59,445 nucleotides of DNA, from assembly GCA_050015355.1 (NCBI GenBank), contig JBEKBO010000016.1, positions 1-59,445 on the forward strand, read 5' to 3'. This DNA comes from CAWBRT01 sp050015355. GTDB taxonomy: Bacteria > Acidobacteriota > Terriglobia > Terriglobales > Acidobacteriaceae. Numbering within the stretch: the stretch's first letter is position 1; each line of letters opens with the position of its first letter. Shown in pieces: positions 16,736 to 25,157 of this stretch. The notes below the pieces were generated by a model. It was not told where the DNA came from, made no database searches, and was given only the letters and a program-made list of their open reading frames with translations. The position numbers and the translations under genes were made by a program.

Positions 16736-19009
16736 CTATTCATCCACGTCGTCGAAGATGCCGCGGAGCTGGACCGGCGGTTGCTCTGCTGTATCAACAT
16801 CCCCGAAAGCTCTTGCCGGCCGTTCTTTGTCGGCGTCATCAGGCATATTCTCAGAAATCCATTCCTTTGCCTGCTCGACTTCGCGATCAATGCAGCTGAT
16901 GATGTAGGTATCCTCAGCAAATTCCTTCTTCAGCGCGGAGAACGAGTCGAGAAGTGGCTCCATGTATCCATCAGGGCGTTCGTCTGAGCTATGGTTGCTC
17001 TGCCAAGTTCGCCTGACGTCTCCTAGGTTAGGTAGCAGTTCGGCGCGAACGCGTGCGCGGAAATCTGCAAGTTCTTCAGAAGTAAAAACGCTCTGAATCC
17101 GAAGACTTTCAATGGCGTAAAGATCCTCGCCATCGATTGCATAGGAAGTGACCGTCTTTACGAAGGTTTGGCGATATTGCTCAGGCAACAGGCTCAATTC
17201 TCGTAGTCTGATTGCCAAATCCACTTCCGAAACAGAATTCAGGAACATTCCTGGTTTTGACACTCGATCAAGAAAATCGGCGTGCTCGTCAATGTATTGA
17301 ACCAGAAAGTCTCTTGAACATCGGGATGACAAGAAGTCGTCGATACGACGCTGGCTGTCCCAATTCGCCAACACCTGCGATTTGAACCGCGTCGGCGCGG
17401 AGAACTCGTTTAGCCGCTTCAATACGAGGGAGAACAGCGCTTTGGGGAGAACGACCGCGCGTTCTAGACCGACGTCTCCGCAAGTAACTTGCCCCATCAG
17501 CTTGTCCATAGGGCTGCCATGGACATAAATCCCCAGCAATTCAGGGCTCTGAAGCAGAAGGCCCGCATAGGCATCGCCCACGGTCGGGTGCTTAAATCTC
17601 CACACGGCCACGTCTTCTGCATGAGTGTGCTGTACGAGGCTCCCGCTCAGAGACTCCAGAGCAATACTGCACCCCCCCAGACTGCTCCCAAGGCGCTCAA
17701 CGGCTCCTCGCTCGGATTCCTCCAACTCCACCGGGCTTTCAAGAGAGTCGTTCCTCATATATATGAGAGCAAGTGCGGCTTTGCTGTCTGCGTCGAGGCC
17801 CTGGAGAACTTCTTGCAGAAAGAGTTCCTGTTTCTCAACGAATTCATTGAGATAGTATCGATGGAGGTACAACCCTGTAGTGAACAGCGGCTCAGCCAGG
17901 CGCCGCGCGGTTTCAGGTATGAACCGGGAGTGACTGGCGATTGACGGCAGGTGCGGTTTTATTGCAGTCCGGAATGGTTTCTCCTGCCTGCCAAGCTTCA
18001 TGTGGTTGTAAAGGATCTGTTGCTTTTCCTCCAACGTGAGATCACGCACGTCGATCACTACTTGGCTTTCGCGAAGCAGCGGGAATGCGCCTTCCTTAAG
18101 ATCGTTTCTCGCGCGCTTGTAAATGTAGTCCCGTGACGTCATCACAATCTTCGCGTCCCCGCGCAGCATCGTTCTGACCATAGGGAGTGCGTGGTTCCAA
18201 CCGTGAACCAGAAAAGATTCATATTGTTGTACGCCGAAAGCATCATCAATCCAGAAAAACTGGGATGGTTCGTCCGGGTTCCAGTGCTCAGTCACTTTCT
18301 CGGCATTGTCCAGCTTGAGGGTTGAGGCACCCCACTGGTCCAGCGCACCAATTGAGAGCATGGACGCGATGGTGGTCTTCCCGGCCGCTGGTTCTCCGAT
18401 TAGAAGCACGAAACCGTGCTGATTCAAGGCATCCGCAGCCCGACGATATGCCCCCGTGAGGACCACTTTCGATAGATCCTCTCTCAACGAAGAAAGCAGC
18501 ACCTTCGCCTGTCTATAGGCGCGGTCGTCCAGAATTTGACTTAGATCGCCGAGCCCATATACGCGGGGCACCAACATACGAAGCCGTTTGCTCTCTTGGA
18601 TCTTCTCGCAAAGCCATGTTGAACCGAATGATAGAACCTGTTTAACGCCAGCATCCTTGAAGAGCTTTTCCACATCCTCACAAATCGTTCCTGCGAGGCC
18701 CGCGTTCGTCATTAGGATGTAGCAGTCACACCGACCATTCAGGACAAGCCTTCTGACCTTGTCTACTTCGTCCGTTAGTTCGGACAGGGCCAGATTCTTC
18801 TCGCGTTTACTCGTGAACTTGCACTGAATAACAAACCGGCCGTTTAATGCCTCGCCCGCCGTGGGCGCCCACGTCCCCGCAAAAGCACCGTCTCTTCCGG
18901 CATCAGACGAGTCTAGAAATGACTCTACCGTCTGACCGAGGATCTCACGCGATATCGTGAGGCACAATTGCTGGAAACTATGCCAGCCGAGACTGTGGAG
19001 GTCATACAT
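16736..19009 (-). CDS. Restriction-endonuclease-like/STAND NTPase fusion, candidate anti-phage effector
   Basis: 757-aa protein. The N-terminal domain (1-160) looks like an Mrr-type PD-(D/E)XK nuclease: HSLGWHSFQQLCLTI, DAGRDGAF and the core strand RFVIQCKFTSK. A P-loop NTPase follows with Walker A LIGEPAAGKTTIAS (about 203-216) and Walker B FFWIDDAFG, then a sensor-like KIVMTSRDY, consistent with an nSTAND3-type module. The C-terminal 400 residues are helical and unrecognised, probably the sensing part. This nuclease-STAND layout resembles Avs-type defence proteins. It lies 63 bp after the Rad50-like ATPase on the same strand and may be co-expressed or an independent system; the intervening sequence has no clear terminator. 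The weak ribosome site leaves the start slightly uncertain. Confidence 0.78.
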   Translation of the reverse strand: MYDLHSLGWHSFQQLCLTISREILGQTVESFLDSSDAGRDGAFAGTWAPTAGEALNGRFVIQCKFTSKREKNLALSELTDEVDKVRRLVLNGRCDCYILMTNAGLAGTICEDVEKLFKDAGVKQVLSFGSTWLCEKIQESKRLRMLVPRVYGLGDLSQILDDRAYRQAKVLLSSLREDLSKVVLTGAYRRAADALNQHGFVLLIGEPAAGKTTIASMLSIGALDQWGASTLKLDNAEKVTEHWNPDEPSQFFWIDDAFGVQQYESFLVHGWNHALPMVRTMLRGDAKIVMTSRDYIYKRARNDLKEGAFPLLRESQVVIDVRDLTLEEKQQILYNHMKLGRQEKPFRTAIKPHLPSIASHSRFIPETARRLAEPLFTTGLYLHRYYLNEFVEKQELFLQEVLQGLDADSKAALALIYMRNDSLESPVELEESERGAVERLGSSLGGCSIALESLSGSLVQHTHAEDVAVWRFKHPTVGDAYAGLLLQSPELLGIYVHGSPMDKLMGQVTCGDVGLERAVVLPKALFSLVLKRLNEFSAPTRFKSQVLANWDSQRRIDDFLSSRCSRDFLVQYIDEHADFLDRVSKPGMFLNSVSEVDLAIRLRELSLLPEQYRQTFVKTVTSYAIDGEDLYAIESLRIQSVFTSEELADFRARVRAELLPNLGDVRRTWQSNHSSDERPDGYMEPLLDSFSALKKEFAEDTYIISCIDREVEQAKEWISENMPDDADKERPARAFGDVDTAEQPPVQLRGIFDDVDE

Positions 19010-19072
19010 GTTGTAAACTCATGTTCCAGTCGTGGGCTAAATAACAGGTAGTGATGTGGCCCGGCATTCGGG

Positions 19073-21121
19073 TTACGAAGCTTGCGCCGGACGCAGTACC
19101 AAGCGCGGCATCGGGTAGACGTCTTGGAAGTCAGCAATTTCTGCCGTACCGGTTTTCGACGTGCGGAGCTGGAAGTGTCGCCCACCATCCCCGCTCGCGC
19201 TTCTCAATCTTCGACACAACACGTTTGCCAAAGCTACGTCTTCAACCGCAACAATCACCTGTCTGCCTGTCCGGCGAATTGCGGTGAGGACCTCCACAAG
19301 GTTCAGAGCACGGTAGTCATCGATATGCTGGACCGGATCATCCATCAACAGCGAACGCCAGCTGCACCACGGCCTTGATAGATGCACCGCAAGAAGGAAG
19401 GCCAAGCCTGCCGCCCTGCGCTGTCCGCTACTGAACAGGAATTGGGGGTTATGTCCGTCGCCGACCGTGAAATTCAAGGAACCGCGTACTTTGCCACCGA
19501 AATCCGATTCAATCTCCGCCCAATTTGAATGAGGACGCAGCCGTCGGTACAATTCTTTGAGCAGAGGCATGACCGTATCAAACTGTTCAGTCAGAATCTG
19601 ATTAGCCACCGTCTTGGCGCTTGCGTCAATCTGACGAGCGGCTTCAACAGCCTTTTCTGCTGCGACAAGTTTGGCGGATTCTTGGTCATTGCGCTCTCGG
19701 AGGGTAGTGATTCTTGCTTCCAAGGTTTTCACGCGGTCGATCGCATTGGAGGCTTCAAGTACAGAAAGTGCCCGCTCCAGTCGAACGAGGTTTTCCCGCT
19801 CCGTGAAAAGCAGTGTCTGCGCAAGCTTGGCATCGTTCGCAGGTGCCTGGAATCCGTGGCGATCATACGTCTCTTGCACTTCTTTCAACTTCTGTCGCAG
19901 CGCTTCCCGACGACTTTGGAAGGCGGCGTAGCGACTTTGCGCCGATGTCAGGGTACGCTCTGCTTCGGCCACTGCAGACCGCGCCCGAGCCAATGCTTCA
20001 GCGGCAGTCGCCAGCTTTACGCCGTGATCTGCAAGTCTTTCTTGGGCGGCTGCGATGGCGTCGCCAAACTCCTTCGCTGAACGGGCGGCGTCACACAAGG
20101 GACAATGTCCATCGTGCAGGCCGAGAGCGGTGCCATGCTCAAGGATTGCCGCCATGTGAGTTGCGTATTCATCCGTTGCCCGTTCTGCTGCATCCAAGCG
20201 AATGGCTAAAACCAACCGTTCGTCAGCCTGGGTTTTCTCTCGGAGCGCGGCTTCTTGAGCTACTCCTGCTAGTTCAATGTCTTGTTGAGACTCCGGTGAA
20301 TTGAAGAATGTTATCTCTGTCTGCCTTTCCTCTACGGAGAGGCGCGCGCCTTCAAGATCCCGCAACACCAGCCGCCTTTCAGCGATCATTTTTCTAAGGG
20401 CGTCGGTCTTTTCGACCAGTCCAGACGGGAGCGATGGCGCGAGGGTCTCAATGACCCGGAGCGCCTCAGAAATTCCCGCAGACCTTTCTGCGCTGCTTCT
20501 GGCCTCGGTGACCTCGCCCAATAGTCGCCCGAGATCGTTTTGAGCCTCTTTGACACGGTCGTTATGTCTAGTTCTTGCGGTGTTTGCGGCTGCAAGGATC
20601 GCCTCGGTTCGCACTGAATAGTCCGGCCCCACCATGCCACCTATTGCCGCGCGGACTGCCGCAAACCGTGCTTGTTCTGGGAGGTCCAGGCTCAGCCCAG
20701 CAATGAGCTCATCTCGAATGAGCGTCGTCTGCATCAGCGTTTCTACGGATGGGCGAGATGCAAGTTTGCTGTTAGTTAGCCGATTCAATATTTCCGGAGG
20801 CTGCGTGTCACATCCCCGCTCTCGGCTCCGGTTGATGACAAACTGCTTTCCGTCGTCGGTAATGAACCCGATCGACACGTAGTGAGCTTCTGGCTTTCCT
20901 TCCCCCACCCACCAAATGTGCTCATCGAGTCCGCCGCCCCGTGCCTCCTTTACCGAAAACTTATTGATAGTCCCGGTAATCGCAAAGTCGATAGCGTCCA
21001 GCAACGTGCTCTTGCCGGTCCCGTTGCGTCCGCTGAGGACTATGAACCCGCCGGGGAGGTCGAATCTCGTTTTGTCTCGAAATCCTCTGAACCCGGCCAG
21101 CTCTACAAATTGCAGTTTCAT
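19073..21121 (-). CDS. Rad50/SMC-like ABC ATPase of an ABC-three-component defence system
   Basis: 682-aa ATPase. Walker A is VLSGRNGTGKSTLLDAIDFA near residue 30. Long coiled-coil arms (about 190-520) are interrupted in the middle by a zinc-hook-like HCPLCDAARS (about 344). The ABC signature is FSSGQRRAAGLAFLLA and Walker B is SLLMDDPVQHID, followed by a switch region VIVAVEDVALANVL. This is the Rad50 architecture in a short form. The start ATG overlaps the stop of the upstream 181-aa gene (ATGA), which in turn overlaps a SIR2 gene, so the three form a tightly coupled operon. In such systems the ATPase is thought to sense DNA or its ends and release the effector; that role is inferred. Confidence 0.85.
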   Translation of the reverse strand: MKLQFVELAGFRGFRDKTRFDLPGGFIVLSGRNGTGKSTLLDAIDFAITGTINKFSVKEARGGGLDEHIWWVGEGKPEAHYVSIGFITDDGKQFVINRSRERGCDTQPPEILNRLTNSKLASRPSVETLMQTTLIRDELIAGLSLDLPEQARFAAVRAAIGGMVGPDYSVRTEAILAAANTARTRHNDRVKEAQNDLGRLLGEVTEARSSAERSAGISEALRVIETLAPSLPSGLVEKTDALRKMIAERRLVLRDLEGARLSVEERQTEITFFNSPESQQDIELAGVAQEAALREKTQADERLVLAIRLDAAERATDEYATHMAAILEHGTALGLHDGHCPLCDAARSAKEFGDAIAAAQERLADHGVKLATAAEALARARSAVAEAERTLTSAQSRYAAFQSRREALRQKLKEVQETYDRHGFQAPANDAKLAQTLLFTERENLVRLERALSVLEASNAIDRVKTLEARITTLRERNDQESAKLVAAEKAVEAARQIDASAKTVANQILTEQFDTVMPLLKELYRRLRPHSNWAEIESDFGGKVRGSLNFTVGDGHNPQFLFSSGQRRAAGLAFLLAVHLSRPWCSWRSLLMDDPVQHIDDYRALNLVEVLTAIRRTGRQVIVAVEDVALANVLCRRLRSASGDGGRHFQLRTSKTGTAEIADFQDVYPMPRLVLRPAQAS

Positions 21122-21663
21122 TGCTCAGCTCCGAGTAGCCGGACCACTTCAGAAGGCACGATTTCCATGTCGAGGGCGGCATCCGCGGCCGCCGGCGCGA
21201 TATTGGCGATGCGCTTCACCAGCCGTTGAGTCAAATCGAAGTCTTCGCTATCGAGCAAAGGCTGGTATTGGAGTGGAAGGAGGGGTAACAGGGCTGTCAC
21301 GACATCGCTGTTGCTAGTCAAGCCGCAACCTGTGATCTTCCGGGTCCGTTCAAGATCTTCCTCGATCCATCGAACCTCTCTCAACTGGTCAGTTGTCGCC
21401 AATTCCGTGCACAAGAATACGGAATAGATATTCCAGGTTTTCTCGCCAGCTTTTTGAAGTGAAGGTGCATGCCGTGTCAGCAACCGGGTTTCGAGATCTC
21501 TCCAACGTGTCAGCATCGAAGCCGCGTCTTCAAAGACGTAAGCAAAGCCCATGGCCGCATCATCCTCAAAACCGATCGCTTCGAGATCGTCAAGCGAAAC
21601 CAGCCATGTTTGGTAACCGGCATCCTGCAGCACCACCTGCAGGGATGATTTCAAGTCCGTCAT
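21118..21663 (-). CDS. Middle component of the SIR2/ABC-ATPase operon
   Basis: 181-aa protein without a motif I can name with certainty. It contains FLCTELATTDQLREVRWIEE and DLERTRKITGC, and size, position and style fit the middle components (MC) of ABC-three-component conflict systems, which link the effector to the Rad50-like ATPase. It is fused by ATGA overlaps on both sides: its start with the SIR2 stop (21660-21663) and its stop with the ATPase start (21118-21121). Equimolar co-translation is therefore likely. The assignment rests mostly on context. Confidence 0.65.
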   Translation of the reverse strand: MTDLKSSLQVVLQDAGYQTWLVSLDDLEAIGFEDDAAMGFAYVFEDAASMLTRWRDLETRLLTRHAPSLQKAGEKTWNIYSVFLCTELATTDQLREVRWIEEDLERTRKITGCGLTSNSDVVTALLPLLPLQYQPLLDSEDFDLTQRLVKRIANIAPAAADAALDMEIVPSEVVRLLGAEQ

Positions 21664-22976
21664 ATCGCCATTACCCCTCGCGCCTGGTCAAGCGTCATCC
21701 ATTGGGCTCCGCCTCCGCCAGTTGACCGCACAATACTGGCACCGACGCCAGGGCCAATGAGGCTACCGGGCGCACCCAGATCCAAAGAACCGGCGCATAC
21801 GACGATGTCCGCTTGAGGCAACGCCGGCGGTTCTTTGTATCGATCTCGCACCGAATTCAAGCCCTGCCCCGCGCCCTGGATTACTCGGACTCGTTTCCCA
21901 CCATGCTTATACCAGGCACCGTCCGGAGTTGCCTTGGCCTGAATAAGCAAATGATGAAAATAAGACGCTTGCGCCGCTTCATGGGACGGTTCTTTCAGTC
22001 GAGCCGCCCGATTGTAGGGTATGCCTTCTGCATCACGGCGACAGTCATATAGCTCTTCGCAGCTCATTGCAGGATCAATCGGCGAATATGGCTTGCCCTC
22101 AGCCGTAAGTAACGGCTCACCAAGCGCATAGAATTTCTTAAGCCATACTTTTGAAAATGCGGTGCGAAGTTCTGCAAGCGCATCCGCCCCGGAAGCTTGC
22201 AGATGGCGAAAGGTCGCTGTGCCGCCCGTCAGTGTCGTCCAAAGTTTTGGGGCCTTTGTCTGCAGATCGGCGCGAGTGGCAGGATCAACAACCGTCACGG
22301 ACCCGAATGCTGTGGCGCTCAATGAATCCGCCAGCACATCGTTTAGATAGCCCCAGTCAGTCCAGAAACCAATGATGAGTAGATCTTTTCCCGGCAGCTT
22401 GAGCTTCATCCAATCTGAACACGCTTTGACTCGTTGCGATATTTTTACCTCGGCAAGCTGGGCTTCGGTCCACAATGTTTCCTTGCGGCCACGCACCATA
22501 CATCCGTGAAATTTTACAAGGGGGCTCGTATGCTTCGTGAAATCCATTGCTTCCTGGCCATCAAGGGCACCCCGCATTGCGATCTTCTTGCTAGATGCCC
22601 ACTGTTCAATCAGCGGATCGAAGTTTGCCGACAGAGCGGCGTCTGCCGCCCTACTAATCAATAAGTCCGATACCGCGGCGTGGCCCGCATTCGGCTCCCC
22701 GACGAGATCATCCCAGGGCACCAAACTGTCGATGAAGACGCTGTCGAATTCATGAGTCCCGTGAAAATGGCCGGCGAGCTGATCAATGCCGTCGCGCATT
22801 GCTGGCGGAAGAACCTTGGTATGTTGATACTTGTCGTAACAAGCCCGAGATACTCCAACTGCAGACATAAGATTGCTTGGGGACGGAATAGACAGGCCGG
22901 CGCCACAGAGCAAAACAAGATGGTTTGCTTCGATGCTTCCTAGAAGGCGCGTAATTGTGTCGTCGTCAAAGATCAT
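21660..22976 (-). CDS. SIR2-domain effector (probable NAD+ hydrolase) of a three-gene defence operon
   Basis: 438-aa protein with SIR2-like motifs: LVLLCGAGLSIPSPSNLM (nucleotide loop, about 20-37), ALSANFDPLIEQ (the NFD motif) and LVKFHG (candidate catalytic His). Defence SIR2 proteins of this type degrade NAD+ upon phage sensing and cause abortive infection. The C-terminal 180 residues (RVIQGAGQGLNSVRDRYKEP, SLIGPGVGASIVRSTGGGG) are unrecognised. It is first in the SIR2-MC-ATPase operon, 136 bp after brxL, so it may have its own promoter. The ribosome site is weak (GGAAAAACC). Confidence 0.8.
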   Translation of the reverse strand: MIFDDDTITRLLGSIEANHLVLLCGAGLSIPSPSNLMSAVGVSRACYDKYQHTKVLPPAMRDGIDQLAGHFHGTHEFDSVFIDSLVPWDDLVGEPNAGHAAVSDLLISRAADAALSANFDPLIEQWASSKKIAMRGALDGQEAMDFTKHTSPLVKFHGCMVRGRKETLWTEAQLAEVKISQRVKACSDWMKLKLPGKDLLIIGFWTDWGYLNDVLADSLSATAFGSVTVVDPATRADLQTKAPKLWTTLTGGTATFRHLQASGADALAELRTAFSKVWLKKFYALGEPLLTAEGKPYSPIDPAMSCEELYDCRRDAEGIPYNRAARLKEPSHEAAQASYFHHLLIQAKATPDGAWYKHGGKRVRVIQGAGQGLNSVRDRYKEPPALPQADIVVCAGSLDLGAPGSLIGPGVGASIVRSTGGGGAQWMTLDQARGVMAI

Positions 22977-23006
22977 GGTTTTTCCGATAATGATCGCATT
23001 TAAAGT

Positions 23007-23112
23007 TCAGGAGAATCCCGATTCGAATTCGTTATCTGTCCACATCGCAATACCGACTACCTTTTCAATGATCTTTGTCCACTCCGCGTTCCTCCAAGGG
23101 GATGGTGGATCA
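23007..23112 (-). pseudogene. Possible C-terminal remnant of a lost gene between brxL and the SIR2 gene
   Basis: On the minus strand an open frame without a start codon ends in TGA at 23007-23009. It reads WRNAEWTKIIEKVVGIAMWT and then an acidic tail, in a frame other than brxL. It looks like protein sequence, perhaps the tail of a gene removed when the SIR2 operon and BREX were joined. Too short for more. Confidence 0.3.
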
Positions 23113-25155
23113 CTATAAATTACCGAGCACCTTCATGGCGGCCGTCTTGGGGTCGCCATAGAAAACCGGATCGACGTGTTCCATGATGTCGGCGCTCACA
23201 TCTAGGAAATTCCGCTTGTTCTCGATCGGGATGAGTGCGCGCTTCGCGCCATTGTCCTTCGCCACCTGAAGCGGCTCTGTTAGAGACCGCAGCGGCTTAA
23301 TATTCCCTTGAACGCTCATATCTCCCAAAACAAGCAGCGCAGGGCTGACAGGTGCCTTCCTGAGCGCAGAATAGGATGCTACAAAAAAAGCAACCCCCAC
23401 TTCTGCCTCGACGCGATTGCCAAGCAGGTCGATCACCTCGACGTGCAAATCTGATGTCTCTAGGTCGCGCGCAATGCCAAGCTCAGTCTTCTTCGCCTGG
23501 ACGTAGCTGAAAGCTCGCTGAACCGATTCCTTCATCGATCCGGAAACACCACCGGCCAACTTCAACTTCCCGGTTCCGCTCGATACTGAAACCTCTAAGC
23601 GATAGAGACCGACCGTACCGTCAGACGTGACGCCAGCAGTGTAGACCGTGCCGGGCGATAGCGGATCGGTGGAGATTAGGTCGCGACCGCCTTGCTCGGG
23701 CACACCAACAAACTTTTCCTCGCCCGTCTCCTGCAGCGTATAGCTGAACGAGGTCTGGTAATACTCGAAGGAGCCCATTTTCTTCAGCTGCTCCTTCACG
23801 CGGCGGCGCCCCTCAAGAGCAAACTCTAGGATTTCCGCGAGTTCTTCCTGTGTTACCTCGCCGTGCGGGAAAAGAATCTTCATGAGACCAGACACTGTTT
23901 TGCGGACCGCCTTGCGGTCGCGGGCGTTGAGGTGCGCGCCCATCGAGAAATGTCTATCGATAATCTCCGTGAAATTGTGTTTCCGCATATCGCGGAGTGC
24001 TTCCGCGAGATAATCAACAACAAACCCGTAGTGGTCGGTGAACAACTCGTTGCGCATCTGCGGGATCTCCCAGCCAGGAAGATAGAAATGCAGACGGTCG
24101 ATGAACGCCATATCGTCGCGAATTATATCTGGCATCGGCGCGAAGAGGTGGCCGGTCTGTACCATGACATCGATGGGCTGGTTAGTATTGCCGAACATCG
24201 CGATGCTGGCGTCCCCCGAGACGGCTTCCTGCCCACGCTGGAACGTACCGGACTCGCAGTAGGTCTTCATCGTCGTGATGACTTCTTTCGGCATCTTCTG
24301 TAGGTCCGCCACTTCGTCGAAACCGACGACATCCCAGATTTGCACCATGCCCTTTTGACGCCCAGACATGTGACCGAACAGATTAGCGACGGTTGTCCCG
24401 CCCGTTAGCAGAGCGGTGTAAGGCGAGACTTCCTGCACGACATAGCTCTTGCCGGTGCCCCGTGGGCCAAGCTCCACGAGATTGTAATTTCGCTCTGCCA
24501 ACGGAATGAGTCGCACCAGGAAGAGCAGCTTCAGCCTTCGGGACATCCCGCCGGGCTCATATCCCATGCTTCGCACGATGAGATTGAGCCACTCATCCGT
24601 CGTGAATTGTCTGCGGACGTTTCGATACTCGTCTAGGTCGAAGGTTGCGATCTGAATCGGGGTCAATTTGTCGATCCAGAACGGGTTCTTGCCCCTTGCC
24701 TCTTCGTCGTATTCGAAGCGCATGTCGACCTGCGCCCAGACCCCGCCCATTAAAAGCCGCTCGTAATCACGCACGTACTGATTGGGAACATGCAAGAATT
24801 TGTTATTGAAGTTGACAGCCTCGGCCCAGTAGTCAGAGTCAACAAGCCTGACCTTTACCTTGTCGATGAATGAGTATTTTCCGTTTTCCTTAACTTTGCT
24901 CTGCGCCTTTGCAGATTCATCCGGGCGAATGTAATTGTTTGCGAGTGTGTCGTTAACGACTTGCAATCCCATTTGGATCGAAAGTTCATCAGATGAGGCG
25001 CAGTATTTACCAAGTAAGAATTCAAGCACGAAGACTGGAACGTTCGCCCCGACTTTAACCTTGCGGACGAGATCTTTGCGCACAACCTTTCCGGCAAACA
25101 GCTGGTTTGCTTTTTCATCAAGTGTGTCGCGCGCGGGGGATGTTCCATTGCTCAT
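23113..25155 (-). CDS. brxL: BrxL, Lon-like AAA+ protein of BREX
   Basis: 680-aa BREX component. The AAA+ module has Walker A ELGPRGTGKSYVVQE (about 232) and GFDEVADLQKM as Walker B, and IAMFGNTNQPIDVM around the sensor. The C-terminal Lon-like domain has DLLGNRVEAEVGVAFFVASY and the LVLGDMSVQGNIKPLRSL and GAKRALIPIENK segments; the Lon catalytic Ser motif is not evident. BrxL is the effector of type 1 BREX, needed for phage restriction. The ATG has CGGAG upstream and lies 2 bp after the pglZ stop. It ends the BREX operon. Confidence 0.93.
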   Translation of the reverse strand: MSNGTSPARDTLDEKANQLFAGKVVRKDLVRKVKVGANVPVFVLEFLLGKYCASSDELSIQMGLQVVNDTLANNYIRPDESAKAQSKVKENGKYSFIDKVKVRLVDSDYWAEAVNFNNKFLHVPNQYVRDYERLLMGGVWAQVDMRFEYDEEARGKNPFWIDKLTPIQIATFDLDEYRNVRRQFTTDEWLNLIVRSMGYEPGGMSRRLKLLFLVRLIPLAERNYNLVELGPRGTGKSYVVQEVSPYTALLTGGTTVANLFGHMSGRQKGMVQIWDVVGFDEVADLQKMPKEVITTMKTYCESGTFQRGQEAVSGDASIAMFGNTNQPIDVMVQTGHLFAPMPDIIRDDMAFIDRLHFYLPGWEIPQMRNELFTDHYGFVVDYLAEALRDMRKHNFTEIIDRHFSMGAHLNARDRKAVRKTVSGLMKILFPHGEVTQEELAEILEFALEGRRRVKEQLKKMGSFEYYQTSFSYTLQETGEEKFVGVPEQGGRDLISTDPLSPGTVYTAGVTSDGTVGLYRLEVSVSSGTGKLKLAGGVSGSMKESVQRAFSYVQAKKTELGIARDLETSDLHVEVIDLLGNRVEAEVGVAFFVASYSALRKAPVSPALLVLGDMSVQGNIKPLRSLTEPLQVAKDNGAKRALIPIENKRNFLDVSADIMEHVDPVFYGDPKTAAMKVLGNL

Positions 25156-25157
25156 GC

